A stretch of DNA of 41,435 bases from a virus, in the IMG/VR virus record IMGVR_UViG_3300027719_000029, positions 1-41,435 of that record; one strand, written 5' to 3'. The position numbers and the translations under genes are program-made. How positions within the stretch are numbered: the first letter of the stretch is position 1; each line of letters opens with the position of its first letter. The notes under the pieces were generated by a model. It was not told the DNA's origin and did no database searches. It saw only the letters and a list, made by a program, of their open reading frames with translations. This document shows positions 36,720-41,435 of the stretch, piece by piece.

Positions 36720-37225
36720 GCCGCGACCTCCTGCCACCCAAACGGGCATATCTGCGGGTCAACGGGGAGCGGCCAGGGCGTGTCAAGGCGGGTGATCGGC
36801 CAGAGTTCGCCGTATTTATTGACGACGGACTTCGGATCGTGTCGCTTGCGGTCTTCGGTGTGAGGGTGCGAGGCGTTACTGGAAAGCAGGGCGCGGAAAC
36901 ACCCTTCTCCGCAGGTGACGCGCCTTGTCTGGCTTGTGATCTGCGCCCCGCAGACGACGCAAACAGTGGGCTTCGATGCCTGCCCCTTGTGCCTCGCGTT
37001 CCAGAGTGAAGCGCACGACATCGTGCAAAATCGCCCCGTCGCGTTTGCTGGCCGGAACAGCTTGCCGCAAAACTCACACGGCTTCACGGGCCGCCGCCGC
37101 AAATCATGGGATTGCGCCGCCGCCTGCTGACTTCGATTGATCTGGTCGCACTCGCGGCTGCATGTGATCCGCCATGGCTTGTCATCCGGGACCGGCTTGC
37201 CGCAAACCTTGCATGTCTTGGTCAT
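36716..37225 (-). CDS. Three-finger zinc protein, 169 aa
   Basis: The start is ATG 37225, in an ATGA overlap with the regulator stop. Three zinc units, C-x2-C-x12/13-C-x3-C, stand in a row: CKVC...TCSREC, CEFC...FCTMSC and CVVC...TCGEGC (about residues 5-110). The last 60 residues are unrelated and Pro/Trp-rich, with KSVVNKYGELWPITRLDTPWPLP. Likely DNA- or RNA-binding; an early regulator or host-takeover protein is plausible from its position behind the Cro/CI-type gene. Confidence 0.65.
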   Translation of the reverse strand: MTKTCKVCGKPVPDDKPWRITCSRECDQINRSQQAAAQSHDLRRRPVKPCEFCGKLFRPANATGRFCTMSCASLWNARHKGQASKPTVCVVCGAQITSQTRRVTCGEGCFRALLSSNASHPHTEDRKRHDPKSVVNKYGELWPITRLDTPWPLPVDPQICPFGWQEVAA

Positions 37226-37419
37226 TTTTTCCCATCCTGTATCAAAAACATCTCCAGCGGAACGGAAAAAACACGTTGATACGCCAAAGCCGCCTTTGCC
37301 GATATGCTGCGCTCCCCCCGGATGTGCCGCGTAACCGTAGACGGGGCCATCCCGGCAAGCCGCGAAAGCTCCGAAGGGCGCATACCGTAGATAACTAGAA
37401 GTCGTCTCAATTCGTTCAT
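37222..37419 (-). CDS. Cro/CI-type helix-turn-helix regulator, 65 aa
   Basis: One HTH domain: LRRLLVIYGMRPSELSRLAGMAPSTVTRHIRGERSISAKAALAYQRVF, with the turn at about residues 12-35, so close to the size of Cro. It is the first gene of the leftward block, just behind the divergent switch at 37420-37520, which carries three candidate operators. It most likely represses one or both promoters there. It has no cleavage domain, so a Cro-like timing role is more likely than lysogeny. The ribosome-binding site is weak. Confidence 0.75.
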   Translation of the reverse strand: MNELRRLLVIYGMRPSELSRLAGMAPSTVTRHIRGERSISAKAALAYQRVFSVPLEMFLIQDGKK

Positions 37420-37426
37420 GCGGGCC

Positions 37427-37455
37427 ACTTTGCCGGACAAATCCCGCCATGTCAA
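37427..37455 (-). promoter_or_regulatory. Leftward early promoter
   Basis: On the minus strand TTGACA (37455-37450), 17 bases, CAAAGT (37432-37427). The start of transcription would be about 10 bases before the ATG of the regulator at 37419, so the leader is very short. An operator-like dyad, TTTGCCGGACAAA (37429-37441), covers the -10. Confidence 0.65.
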
Positions 37456-37460
37456 CAATT

Positions 37461-37476
37461 TTTGCCATATGGTAAT
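37461..37476. promoter_or_regulatory. Central operator-like dyad between the divergent promoters
   Basis: TTTGCC-ATAT-GGTAAT, an imperfect 16-bp dyad with half-site TTTGCC. It sits just upstream of both -35 boxes. Its centre is about 33 bp from the centres of the flanking dyads (37429-37441 and 37494-37509), close to three turns of the helix, so all three sites face the same side. Confidence 0.6.
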
Positions 37477-37482
37477 TTCCCC

Positions 37483-37511
37483 TTGACACATTTTCTGCCA
37501 AGCGGCAAAGT
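37483..37511 (+). promoter_or_regulatory. Rightward early promoter
   Basis: TTGACA (37483-37488), 17 bases, CAAAGT (37506-37511): the same two hexamers and spacing as the opposite leftward promoter. A dyad TCTGCC-AAGC-GGCAAA (37494-37509) covers the -10. It would drive the rightward early block starting at 37668, leaving a leader of about 150 bases without a gene. Confidence 0.65.
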
Positions 37512-37667
37512 ACCCCCAACACGACGAGCGGCCCGCAGTAGCGACCGAGGCCAACACCACCAACCTTCGGGGTCCGGGAACGGCGGGGCAAAGCCCCTGA
37601 CACCGGACGGCGGCAGAGGCCAGGAAGACCGAGGCGGGAAGCGCGAAAGGGAACAAACGGAGGCGAC

Positions 37668-38369
37668 ATGGAAACTTTTAAGGTTGCATCACTGGATGAT
37701 ATTCAGCGGTTCAAAACCCCGGACGGCGACATGTATTTCGTTGACGGGCATCTGGAGATCATAGGCAAATTCTTGGTGGATATGCGGATTGAGGTGCGTG
37801 GGTACATCAAGGCTGGCGGGTCCATCAAGGCTGGCGGGTCCATCAAGGCTGGCGGGTCCATCAAGGCTGACGGGGACATCGAGGCTGACGGGTACATCGA
37901 GGCTGACGGGTACATCAAGGCTGGCTGGCACATCGAGGCTGGCTGGTACATCGAGGCTGACGGGTACATCGATGCTGGCGGGTCCATCGAGGCTGACGGG
38001 TACATCAAGGCTGACGGGGACATCGATGCTGGCGGGTCCATCAAGGCTGGCGGGTCCATCAAGGCTGGCGGGGACATCGAGGCTGACGGGTACATCGATG
38101 CTGGATTTGTTTTTTCGTTCATCTTTTCCGTGACCGCGAAGTGGATCAAAAATTCACGTCTTCCGTTTTGGAGAAACTTCTACGCCAAAATGCCGCCACT
38201 CCAACCCTGGGCAGAGATCATTAACGACGGATCGAAATGCTGGGGACACCTCAAAAACGTGCTTACGCGAGAAGAGGCCGAAACTGTGTGCGCGTGGGAC
38301 GGCTGGCATCCCCTGCTTCGCGGGCACCTGGAAGTATTTCTGGGGCTTAAAGACCGGTTTGAGCCGTAA
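37668..38369 (+). CDS. Hexapeptide-repeat beta-solenoid protein, 233 aa
   Basis: A 44-residue N-terminal part (ASLDDIQRFKTPDGDMYFVDGHLEI) is followed by 17 perfect-length hexapeptide repeats of the form G-x-I-(K/E/D)-A-(G/D) at residues 45-146. Ile at each third position and Ala at each fifth make a regular solenoid face, so a left- or right-handed parallel beta helix is expected. A hydrophobic stretch (FVFSFIFSVTAKWI) and a C-terminal domain with PPLQPWAEIINDG and an LTREEAETVCAWDGWHPLLRG helix follow. Function unknown. It is the first gene of the rightward early block and follows AACGGAGG. Confidence 0.75.
   Translation: METFKVASLDDIQRFKTPDGDMYFVDGHLEIIGKFLVDMRIEVRGYIKAGGSIKAGGSIKAGGSIKADGDIEADGYIEADGYIKAGWHIEAGWYIEADGYIDAGGSIEADGYIKADGDIDAGGSIKAGGSIKAGGDIEADGYIDAGFVFSFIFSVTAKWIKNSRLPFWRNFYAKMPPLQPWAEIINDGSKCWGHLKNVLTREEAETVCAWDGWHPLLRGHLEVFLGLKDRFEP
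37800..38105. repeat. Tandem 18-bp repeats, 17 units
   Basis: Seventeen in-frame units of 18 bp, consensus close to GG(G/C)NNCATC(A/G)AGGCTG(G/A)C. They differ mainly at the codon for the second residue and at the fourth and sixth codons. They lie inside the solenoid gene. The direct repeats could expand or contract by slippage or by the phage's own annealing protein. Confidence 0.9.
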
Positions 38370-38437
38370 CGAGATCATTGAATGTCGAGCTTTGGGCGAG
38401 GGGGCGGACGGCAACCCGGCCCCAAAGGAGAACCACA

Positions 38438-38563
38438 ATGTGCTACCCGCCCGACAATTCACCGTTCACCGCCCGCGAGATAGGCGAAGGGCTGGCGCTG
38501 TTCTTAATCTGCATCGTGTTCGCGGCGTCCCTGATCGTCGCGGCGGCGATATGGAGGGGATGA
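38438..38563 (+). CDS. Tiny membrane protein, 41 aa
   Basis: ATG 38438 follows AAAGGAG at the right distance. A short polar start (CYPPDNSPFTAREIGEG) is followed by one membrane helix (LALFLICIVFAASLIVAAAIW, about residues 18-38). Its stop overlaps an ATG of the following gene. Function unknown; such peptides in early blocks often act on host membrane proteins. Confidence 0.6.
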   Translation: MCYPPDNSPFTAREIGEGLALFLICIVFAASLIVAAAIWRG

Positions 38564-38565
38564 CA

Positions 38566-38853
38566 ATGGAAAAGTATTGCAGCGATTGCGAGCATTTTGA
38601 CCCTGCGTGCGGCGGCGGCAGTCATGGCGGGTGTGACTTCATCCACGAACTTATCCGCGCCGTGGGGGCACATGTGCCCACGTCAACCTTTAGCGACAAA
38701 GGCGACGCCACCAACTGCCAGGGGTTCCGCCCGTCCGATGACTGGAAGGCGCGCGCCCGTGACGAGGCGAGCGGGCCTGACAACCTAACGGACTCGATGT
38801 GCGGCACGCTGCACGCCGGGGCGGGTGTGGCGGTTGTGGGTGTGGGATCATGA
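38566..38853 (+). CDS. Cysteine-rich small protein, 95 aa
   Basis: ATG 38566 is placed correctly after GGAGGGG; an ATG at 38560 is in frame but too close. The first part (YCSDCEHFDPACGGGSHGGCDF) has four cysteines and two histidines in 20 residues, a small metal-binding knuckle, with a further Cys in NCQGFRPSDDWK. The C-terminal half is acidic, then Gly/Val-rich. Its stop overlaps the next start (ATGA). No family recognised beyond the metal-binding appearance. Confidence 0.6.
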   Translation: MEKYCSDCEHFDPACGGGSHGGCDFIHELIRAVGAHVPTSTFSDKGDATNCQGFRPSDDWKARARDEASGPDNLTDSMCGTLHAGAGVAVVGVGS

Positions 38854-39044
38854 ATGTCAAGGGATGCATCGACCCCCGGCACGCGGCTGCCCACGAGGCC
38901 ATGGTCCTGCGCCTGCACCGCCAGTTCGCGGAGATGGCGCGGGACGATGTCGAGGAGACGCCGGGTTACCAGCCCCGGCAGTTGGCCGAAAGACGGCCGT
39001 ACTACATGGCCGACCAAGTGGAGGTGGATGATGTTTCAATCTGA
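38850..39044 (+). CDS. Hypothetical protein, 64 aa
   Basis: ATG 38850 in an ATGA overlap. Helical in the middle (DPRHAAAHEAMVLRLHRQFAEMARDDVEE) with a Tyr/Pro/Arg-rich C-terminal part (GYQPRQLAERRPYYMADQ). No known motif. It immediately precedes the ERF gene, which starts inside its last codons, so it is translationally linked to recombination functions. Confidence 0.55.
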   Translation: MNVKGCIDPRHAAAHEAMVLRLHRQFAEMARDDVEETPGYQPRQLAERRPYYMADQVEVDDVSI

Positions 39045-39837
39045 CCAAATCGACCAGATTGCAACAGCTCTTTCCCTTGCGCAGGGGGAGATGGATGCGG
39101 CGGGGAGGAACGCGCAGAATCCGCACCTCAAAAACAAATATGCCGACATCGCGGCGGTTTGGGAGGCTGTGCGGAAGGTGCTGCCGAAACACGGGCTGGC
39201 CGTTGTGCAAACGATGCGGCCAGGTGACAGCCGCGCCCATGTCGTGACGACGCTCATGCACAAGTCCGGGCAATGGCTCTCGGGCGAGTGCGCTCTGCCG
39301 GTGCCCAAAAACGATCCGCAGGGCTACGGGTCCGCGATCACCTACGCCCGCCGCTACTCTCTTTCGGCCATGCTCGGAGTGGTGTCCGAGGACGACGACG
39401 ACGGCGAGGGCGCGAAGCAGAAGCCCAAGGAGACGGCAACTCGTCCCGCGCCCCCGGCCCCCACCTTCTCCTCGCTCGACCTGCCCGCCATCAGCGAGGC
39501 GTTGCAGTCCATCGGAAAATCGGCCGACCTTGTGCCGTATTTGTCGGGCCTTCACATTCCCAAGGATCACCCGGACAAGCCAGCCGTCGTCACGCTGTAC
39601 GAGGCGCGACGCAAGGCCCTGGAGATCACGGGCGATGTGCCGCCGCCGTCCGCACCGCAGATGATGAACGACGGCCAGCGCAAGGCCATCATGGCGCATT
39701 ACAAGGGTGCGTCGCGGGATGACCGGCTGGCGGATATGAGTTCGTTCCTGAATCGGCGTGTGAACTCGTTCAAGGAACTGACGGCAGACGAGGCGCATGC
39801 GTTTTTGGAAGATGTGAAGGAGGTGGAGAATGCCTAG
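39031..39837 (+). CDS. erf: ERF-family single-strand annealing protein, 268 aa
   Basis: The start is ATG 39031, five bases after GGAGGT. The ERF domain covers about residues 8-125: LSLAQGEMDAAGRNAQNPHLKNKYADIAAVWEAVRKVLPKHGLAVVQ, then the signature GYGSAITYARRYSLSAMLGVVSEDDDDG. A Pro-rich linker and a helical C-terminal part (about 150-268) follow, with the MAHYKG.SR and FKELTADEAHAFLEDV helices. The protein anneals complementary single strands for phage recombination and genome circularisation. It is next to a Gp157-like gene, a usual partner. Confidence 0.85.
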   Translation: MFQSDQIDQIATALSLAQGEMDAAGRNAQNPHLKNKYADIAAVWEAVRKVLPKHGLAVVQTMRPGDSRAHVVTTLMHKSGQWLSGECALPVPKNDPQGYGSAITYARRYSLSAMLGVVSEDDDDGEGAKQKPKETATRPAPPAPTFSSLDLPAISEALQSIGKSADLVPYLSGLHIPKDHPDKPAVVTLYEARRKALEITGDVPPPSAPQMMNDGQRKAIMAHYKGASRDDRLADMSSFLNRRVNSFKELTADEAHAFLEDVKEVENA

Positions 39838-40342
39838 CTTAAACGACATCCAGCACGAGATCGAAAACGCGCTCACGGCGCTGGACGACTTCGAGGGGGA
39901 GGAGGACGAGCGCCAGGCCGTCGCCGCAGCCATCGAGCCGTACCTGGCCGCCCTGGCGACGCAGGAGGCCGGGAAGGTGGACGCCATCGCCAAGATGGAC
40001 CGGCGCACCGAAAACGAGATCGAGTTCCTCAAGGAAGAGGAGAAGCGCGTGGCCGCCAAACGCCGCACGCTGGAGCGCCGCCGCGCCTCGTTCCGTGAGT
40101 TTTTGAAGGTGACGATGATGGCCCATGGGTTGAAGAAACTCGCCGGGCACTCCGCCACGCTGTCGCTGCGGACCACGGAGTCGGTGCTGGTCACGGGAAA
40201 TCCGCAGAGTTTGCCGCAGGAGTTCGTGACGACGACGATCTCATACGCGCCCAAAAAGACCGAGATCAAGGCGGCGCTCAAGGCGGGCATGGAGATTCCC
40301 GGCTGCGAGATCGTCCACGGCCAGACGGTGCAGGTGAGGTAA
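39830..40342 (+). CDS. Gp157-like protein, 170 aa
   Basis: Siphovirus Gp157-like architecture: a helical N-terminus (LNDIQHEIENALTALDDFEGEEDERQAVAAAIEPY), a long charged coiled coil (about residues 55-95, MDRRTENEIEFLKEEEKRVAAKRRTLERRRASF) and a C-terminal part with the family phrase FVTTTISYAPKKTEIKAALKAGMEIPGCEIV. These proteins are common beside ERF/RecT genes and were first linked to phage resistance in streptococci. Exact role unknown. The ATG lies 8 bases inside the ERF gene end. Confidence 0.8.
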   Translation: MPSLNDIQHEIENALTALDDFEGEEDERQAVAAAIEPYLAALATQEAGKVDAIAKMDRRTENEIEFLKEEEKRVAAKRRTLERRRASFREFLKVTMMAHGLKKLAGHSATLSLRTTESVLVTGNPQSLPQEFVTTTISYAPKKTEIKAALKAGMEIPGCEIVHGQTVQVR

Positions 40343-40344
40343 CC

Positions 40345-40563
40345 ATGCCCACCAATCTCGACATCGTAAACTGCGCGCTGAAATCGCACCATCCTGACCG
40401 GCGTCGGGCGCAGTCCGTGATCGACAGATGGCCGAAAAGCTATCGCGGCTGCCACGCCTACCTATGCCCGGTGTGCCGGGAGGGCTGGCTGGTGGGGCAT
40501 GTGCGGACGAACGCTGGTAAAACATTCAACGAAAAAAGGGGGACTTATGTACATGCAGTCTAG
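40345..40563 (+). CDS. Small zinc-binding protein, 72 aa
   Basis: A compact basic protein with an HH pair (KSHHPDRRRAQSVID) and a C-x4-C-x2-C knuckle (GCHAYLCPVC), then REGWLVGHVRTNAG. Likely one zinc-binding fold. It starts two bases after the previous stop, and the next gene starts inside its end. No family recognised. Confidence 0.6.
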   Translation: MPTNLDIVNCALKSHHPDRRRAQSVIDRWPKSYRGCHAYLCPVCREGWLVGHVRTNAGKTFNEKRGTYVHAV

Positions 40564-41026
40564 CGGGGGGTCAGTTGCAACGCCACAAAAACAGGGACTA
40601 GTCGGTCCGAGGGCCGGATCGGTAGACAAGTATTTTCTGTTTATCCTGACTCTGTACACGAAAATTCGCAGCAAGCAGGCAATCTCCATGGCGGAACTCG
40701 TTGCGTCGCACCGCATATCGACGCGAATTGTCATCGTCATGAGGGAAAGGGGGATCCTCTCGCCTTCCGGGAATGAGGGGAAGCGCATGATGTACGACTG
40801 GAATGGCCCTGACCCGACGCGGGAAATGGCTGAAGAGTTCCTACGTTACGCAAACGAGCAGAAGTGGGCCAAGACGAAGATGAGGGAGGCTCTCGCCGCT
40901 GCTACCCATCCCTCCCCCGTGCCCTCGCCCGAGTCGCAGCCGGAAGAACTCGGCGTCCGCGCCATCCTGGACGAGCTGGCGAACGTCAAGAAGATGCTGG
41001 CACACCTCGTGGCCGAACTCGGCTAG
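40547..41026 (+). CDS. Winged-helix protein, 159 aa
   Basis: The start is ATG 40547 after AGGGGG. Residues about 28-75 look like a winged helix (DKYFLFILTLYTKIRSKQAISMAELVASHRISTRIVIVMRERGILSP) followed by a wing with MMYDW. A linker rich in Pro, Ser and Glu follows, then a final helix (VRAILDELANVKKMLAHLVAEL), probably for self-association. I infer a small transcription or replication regulator of the rightward block. Confidence 0.6.
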   Translation: MYMQSSGGSVATPQKQGLVGPRAGSVDKYFLFILTLYTKIRSKQAISMAELVASHRISTRIVIVMRERGILSPSGNEGKRMMYDWNGPDPTREMAEEFLRYANEQKWAKTKMREALAAATHPSPVPSPESQPEELGVRAILDELANVKKMLAHLVAELG

Positions 41027-41238
41027 CCTCCCCTCCCTCGCCTCGGGAAATCTCCAGGGGCGGGCGAGTCAGAGGACTCACACCCTTCCCCGCCGGGTTT
41101 GTAGGTGGGGGCCGTGCGTGAGCGGTTGGCAGAGGCAGAAGCGAAAGTGAGGCCCGGAGTGCAAGGGTAAAGCTCCGGGCAGCGCTCGGGGCCGGGACGC
41201 CGGTCCTGGCCACAATCGTGAACAAAAGGAGGAGAGAC
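41027..41238. promoter_or_regulatory. Structured leader, no gene
   Basis: About 210 bases without a gene and with three predicted hairpins: GAGTC-AGAG-GACTC (41066-41079), CCCGGAG/CTCCGGG (41153-41179) and GGCCGGGAC-GCCG-GTCCTGGCC (41190-41211, one G-T pair). No T run follows, so none is a terminator. It precedes the 55-aa gene with its AGGAGG site. It could be an RNA leader or a small RNA; I see no match to a known riboswitch. Confidence 0.45.
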
Positions 41239-41406
41239 ATGGGCAACACCACAACGACGCTCGTCCGTGTGCTTTTGGAGAGAACAGACTTCCCGGAAGG
41301 GACGCGAGAGCGATACGCCGTGCGTCTGTCAAGAGACCTCCCCCAAAATATGAACGATGCGGCAAACATCATGACCAGAAACGCCAAGGGACTGCCCCAA
41401 GCGTGA
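41239..41406 (+). CDS. Small basic protein running over the circular join, 55 aa
   Basis: ATG 41239 follows a perfect AGGAGG (41227-41232) at six bases, which decides it over the GTG at 41218. The protein starts MGNTTTTLVRVLLERTDF and continues with a basic strand-helix pattern (RERYAVRLSRDLP, then NMNDAANIMTRNAKG). No family recognised. Its end is repeated at positions 1-98 because of the terminal overlap. In the circle it is followed by the gene at 138. Confidence 0.65.
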   Translation: MGNTTTTLVRVLLERTDFPEGTRERYAVRLSRDLPQNMNDAANIMTRNAKGLPQA

Positions 41407-41435
41407 CCATATTCCCGGTAACGGAAAAATGATGA
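41309..41435. repeat. Right copy of 127-bp terminal direct repeat
   Basis: Identical to positions 1-127. It marks the circular closure of the assembled genome. See the left copy. Confidence 0.95.

Noticed and set aside
36716-37669. Single 317-codon reading frame as one gene
   Set aside because: The upper part runs through the early promoters and the regulator gene. ATG 37225 in an ATGA overlap with the regulator stop is the better start.
37800-38105. CRISPR array
   Set aside because: The repeats are contiguous 18-bp coding units without spacers.
37703-38149. Long open frames on the minus strand and in other plus frames across the 18-bp repeats (e.g. a Met/Pro/Ser-Ala-rich frame)
   Set aside because: They arise because an 18-bp repeat without stops in any frame keeps all frames open. 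They have no ribosome-binding site and overlap the well-supported solenoid gene.
38857-40455. 532-codon minus-strand open frame opposite the ERF and Gp157 genes
   Set aside because: The plus strand encodes recognisable ERF and Gp157 families here. The minus frame is Arg/His/Val-rich, typical of an antisense shadow in GC-rich DNA.

Overview
The window is one complete, circularly closed genome of a small tailed phage, about 41.3 kb unique. The first and last 127 bases are identical, and one 55-codon gene runs across the join. The overlap length looks like an assembly k-mer, so it should not be read as a packaged terminal repeat. Large and small terminase, portal, scaffold, capsid, a head-tail adaptor, a P22 gp10-like beta-propeller and several large ejection-type proteins are present. 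No tape measure, tail tube or sheath gene is visible, which points to a podovirus. The capsid and portal resemble the SU10 type (capsid of the DUF5309 kind). An Rz/Rz1 pair implies a Gram-negative host. The DNA is GC-rich. No integrase is seen, so the phage is probably lytic despite a Cro/CI-type regulator. No DNA or RNA polymerase is encoded.

Layout. (1) Rightward early block, 37.67 kb through the join to 1.74 kb: a hexapeptide-repeat protein, small membrane and cysteine-rich proteins, an ERF annealing protein, a Gp157-like protein, a winged-helix protein and a run of tiny overlapping genes. (2) Leftward late block, 27.36 down to 1.87 kb: winged-helix protein, TerS, TerL, zinc ribbon, portal, capsid-associated proteins, scaffold, capsid, adaptor, propeller, ejection proteins, tail proteins and a small membrane protein, ending at an intrinsic terminator. 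An antisense HNH gene with its own promoter interrupts it at 21.0-21.7 kb. (3) A separate rightward three-gene cassette, 27.5-28.6 kb, with a candidate promoter and a strong terminator. (4) Leftward early/lysis block, 37.42 down to 28.66 kb: regulator, zinc-finger proteins, MazG-like protein, replication protein, primase-helicase, SSB, HNH protein, VRR-NUC nuclease, metallophosphoesterase, Mor-like activator, then predicted endolysin, holin, Rz and Rz1.

Blocks 1 and 4 diverge from a compact switch at 37.42-37.52 kb. It has two face-to-face promoters of the same form (TTGACA, 17 bp, CAAAGT) and three operator-like dyads about 33 bp apart. The regulator encoded first on the left is the natural ligand.

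The least expected signal is in the late mRNA. The four longer leaders (tail protein at 4.8 kb, capsid, scaffold, portal) each fold into two consecutive hairpins with GGA in both loops, and the second loop carries the ribosome-binding site. This is the layout of CsrA/RsmA-type translational operators. No CsrA gene is visible here, so a host CsrA or an unknown phage RNA-binding protein may set the timing or ratio of virion proteins. Other notable items are a predicted ADP-ribosyltransferase-like domain inside an ejection protein, an SSB with a hydrophobic tail after its acidic tip, a leaderless HNH gene, and 17 tandem 18-bp repeats encoding a predicted beta-solenoid.
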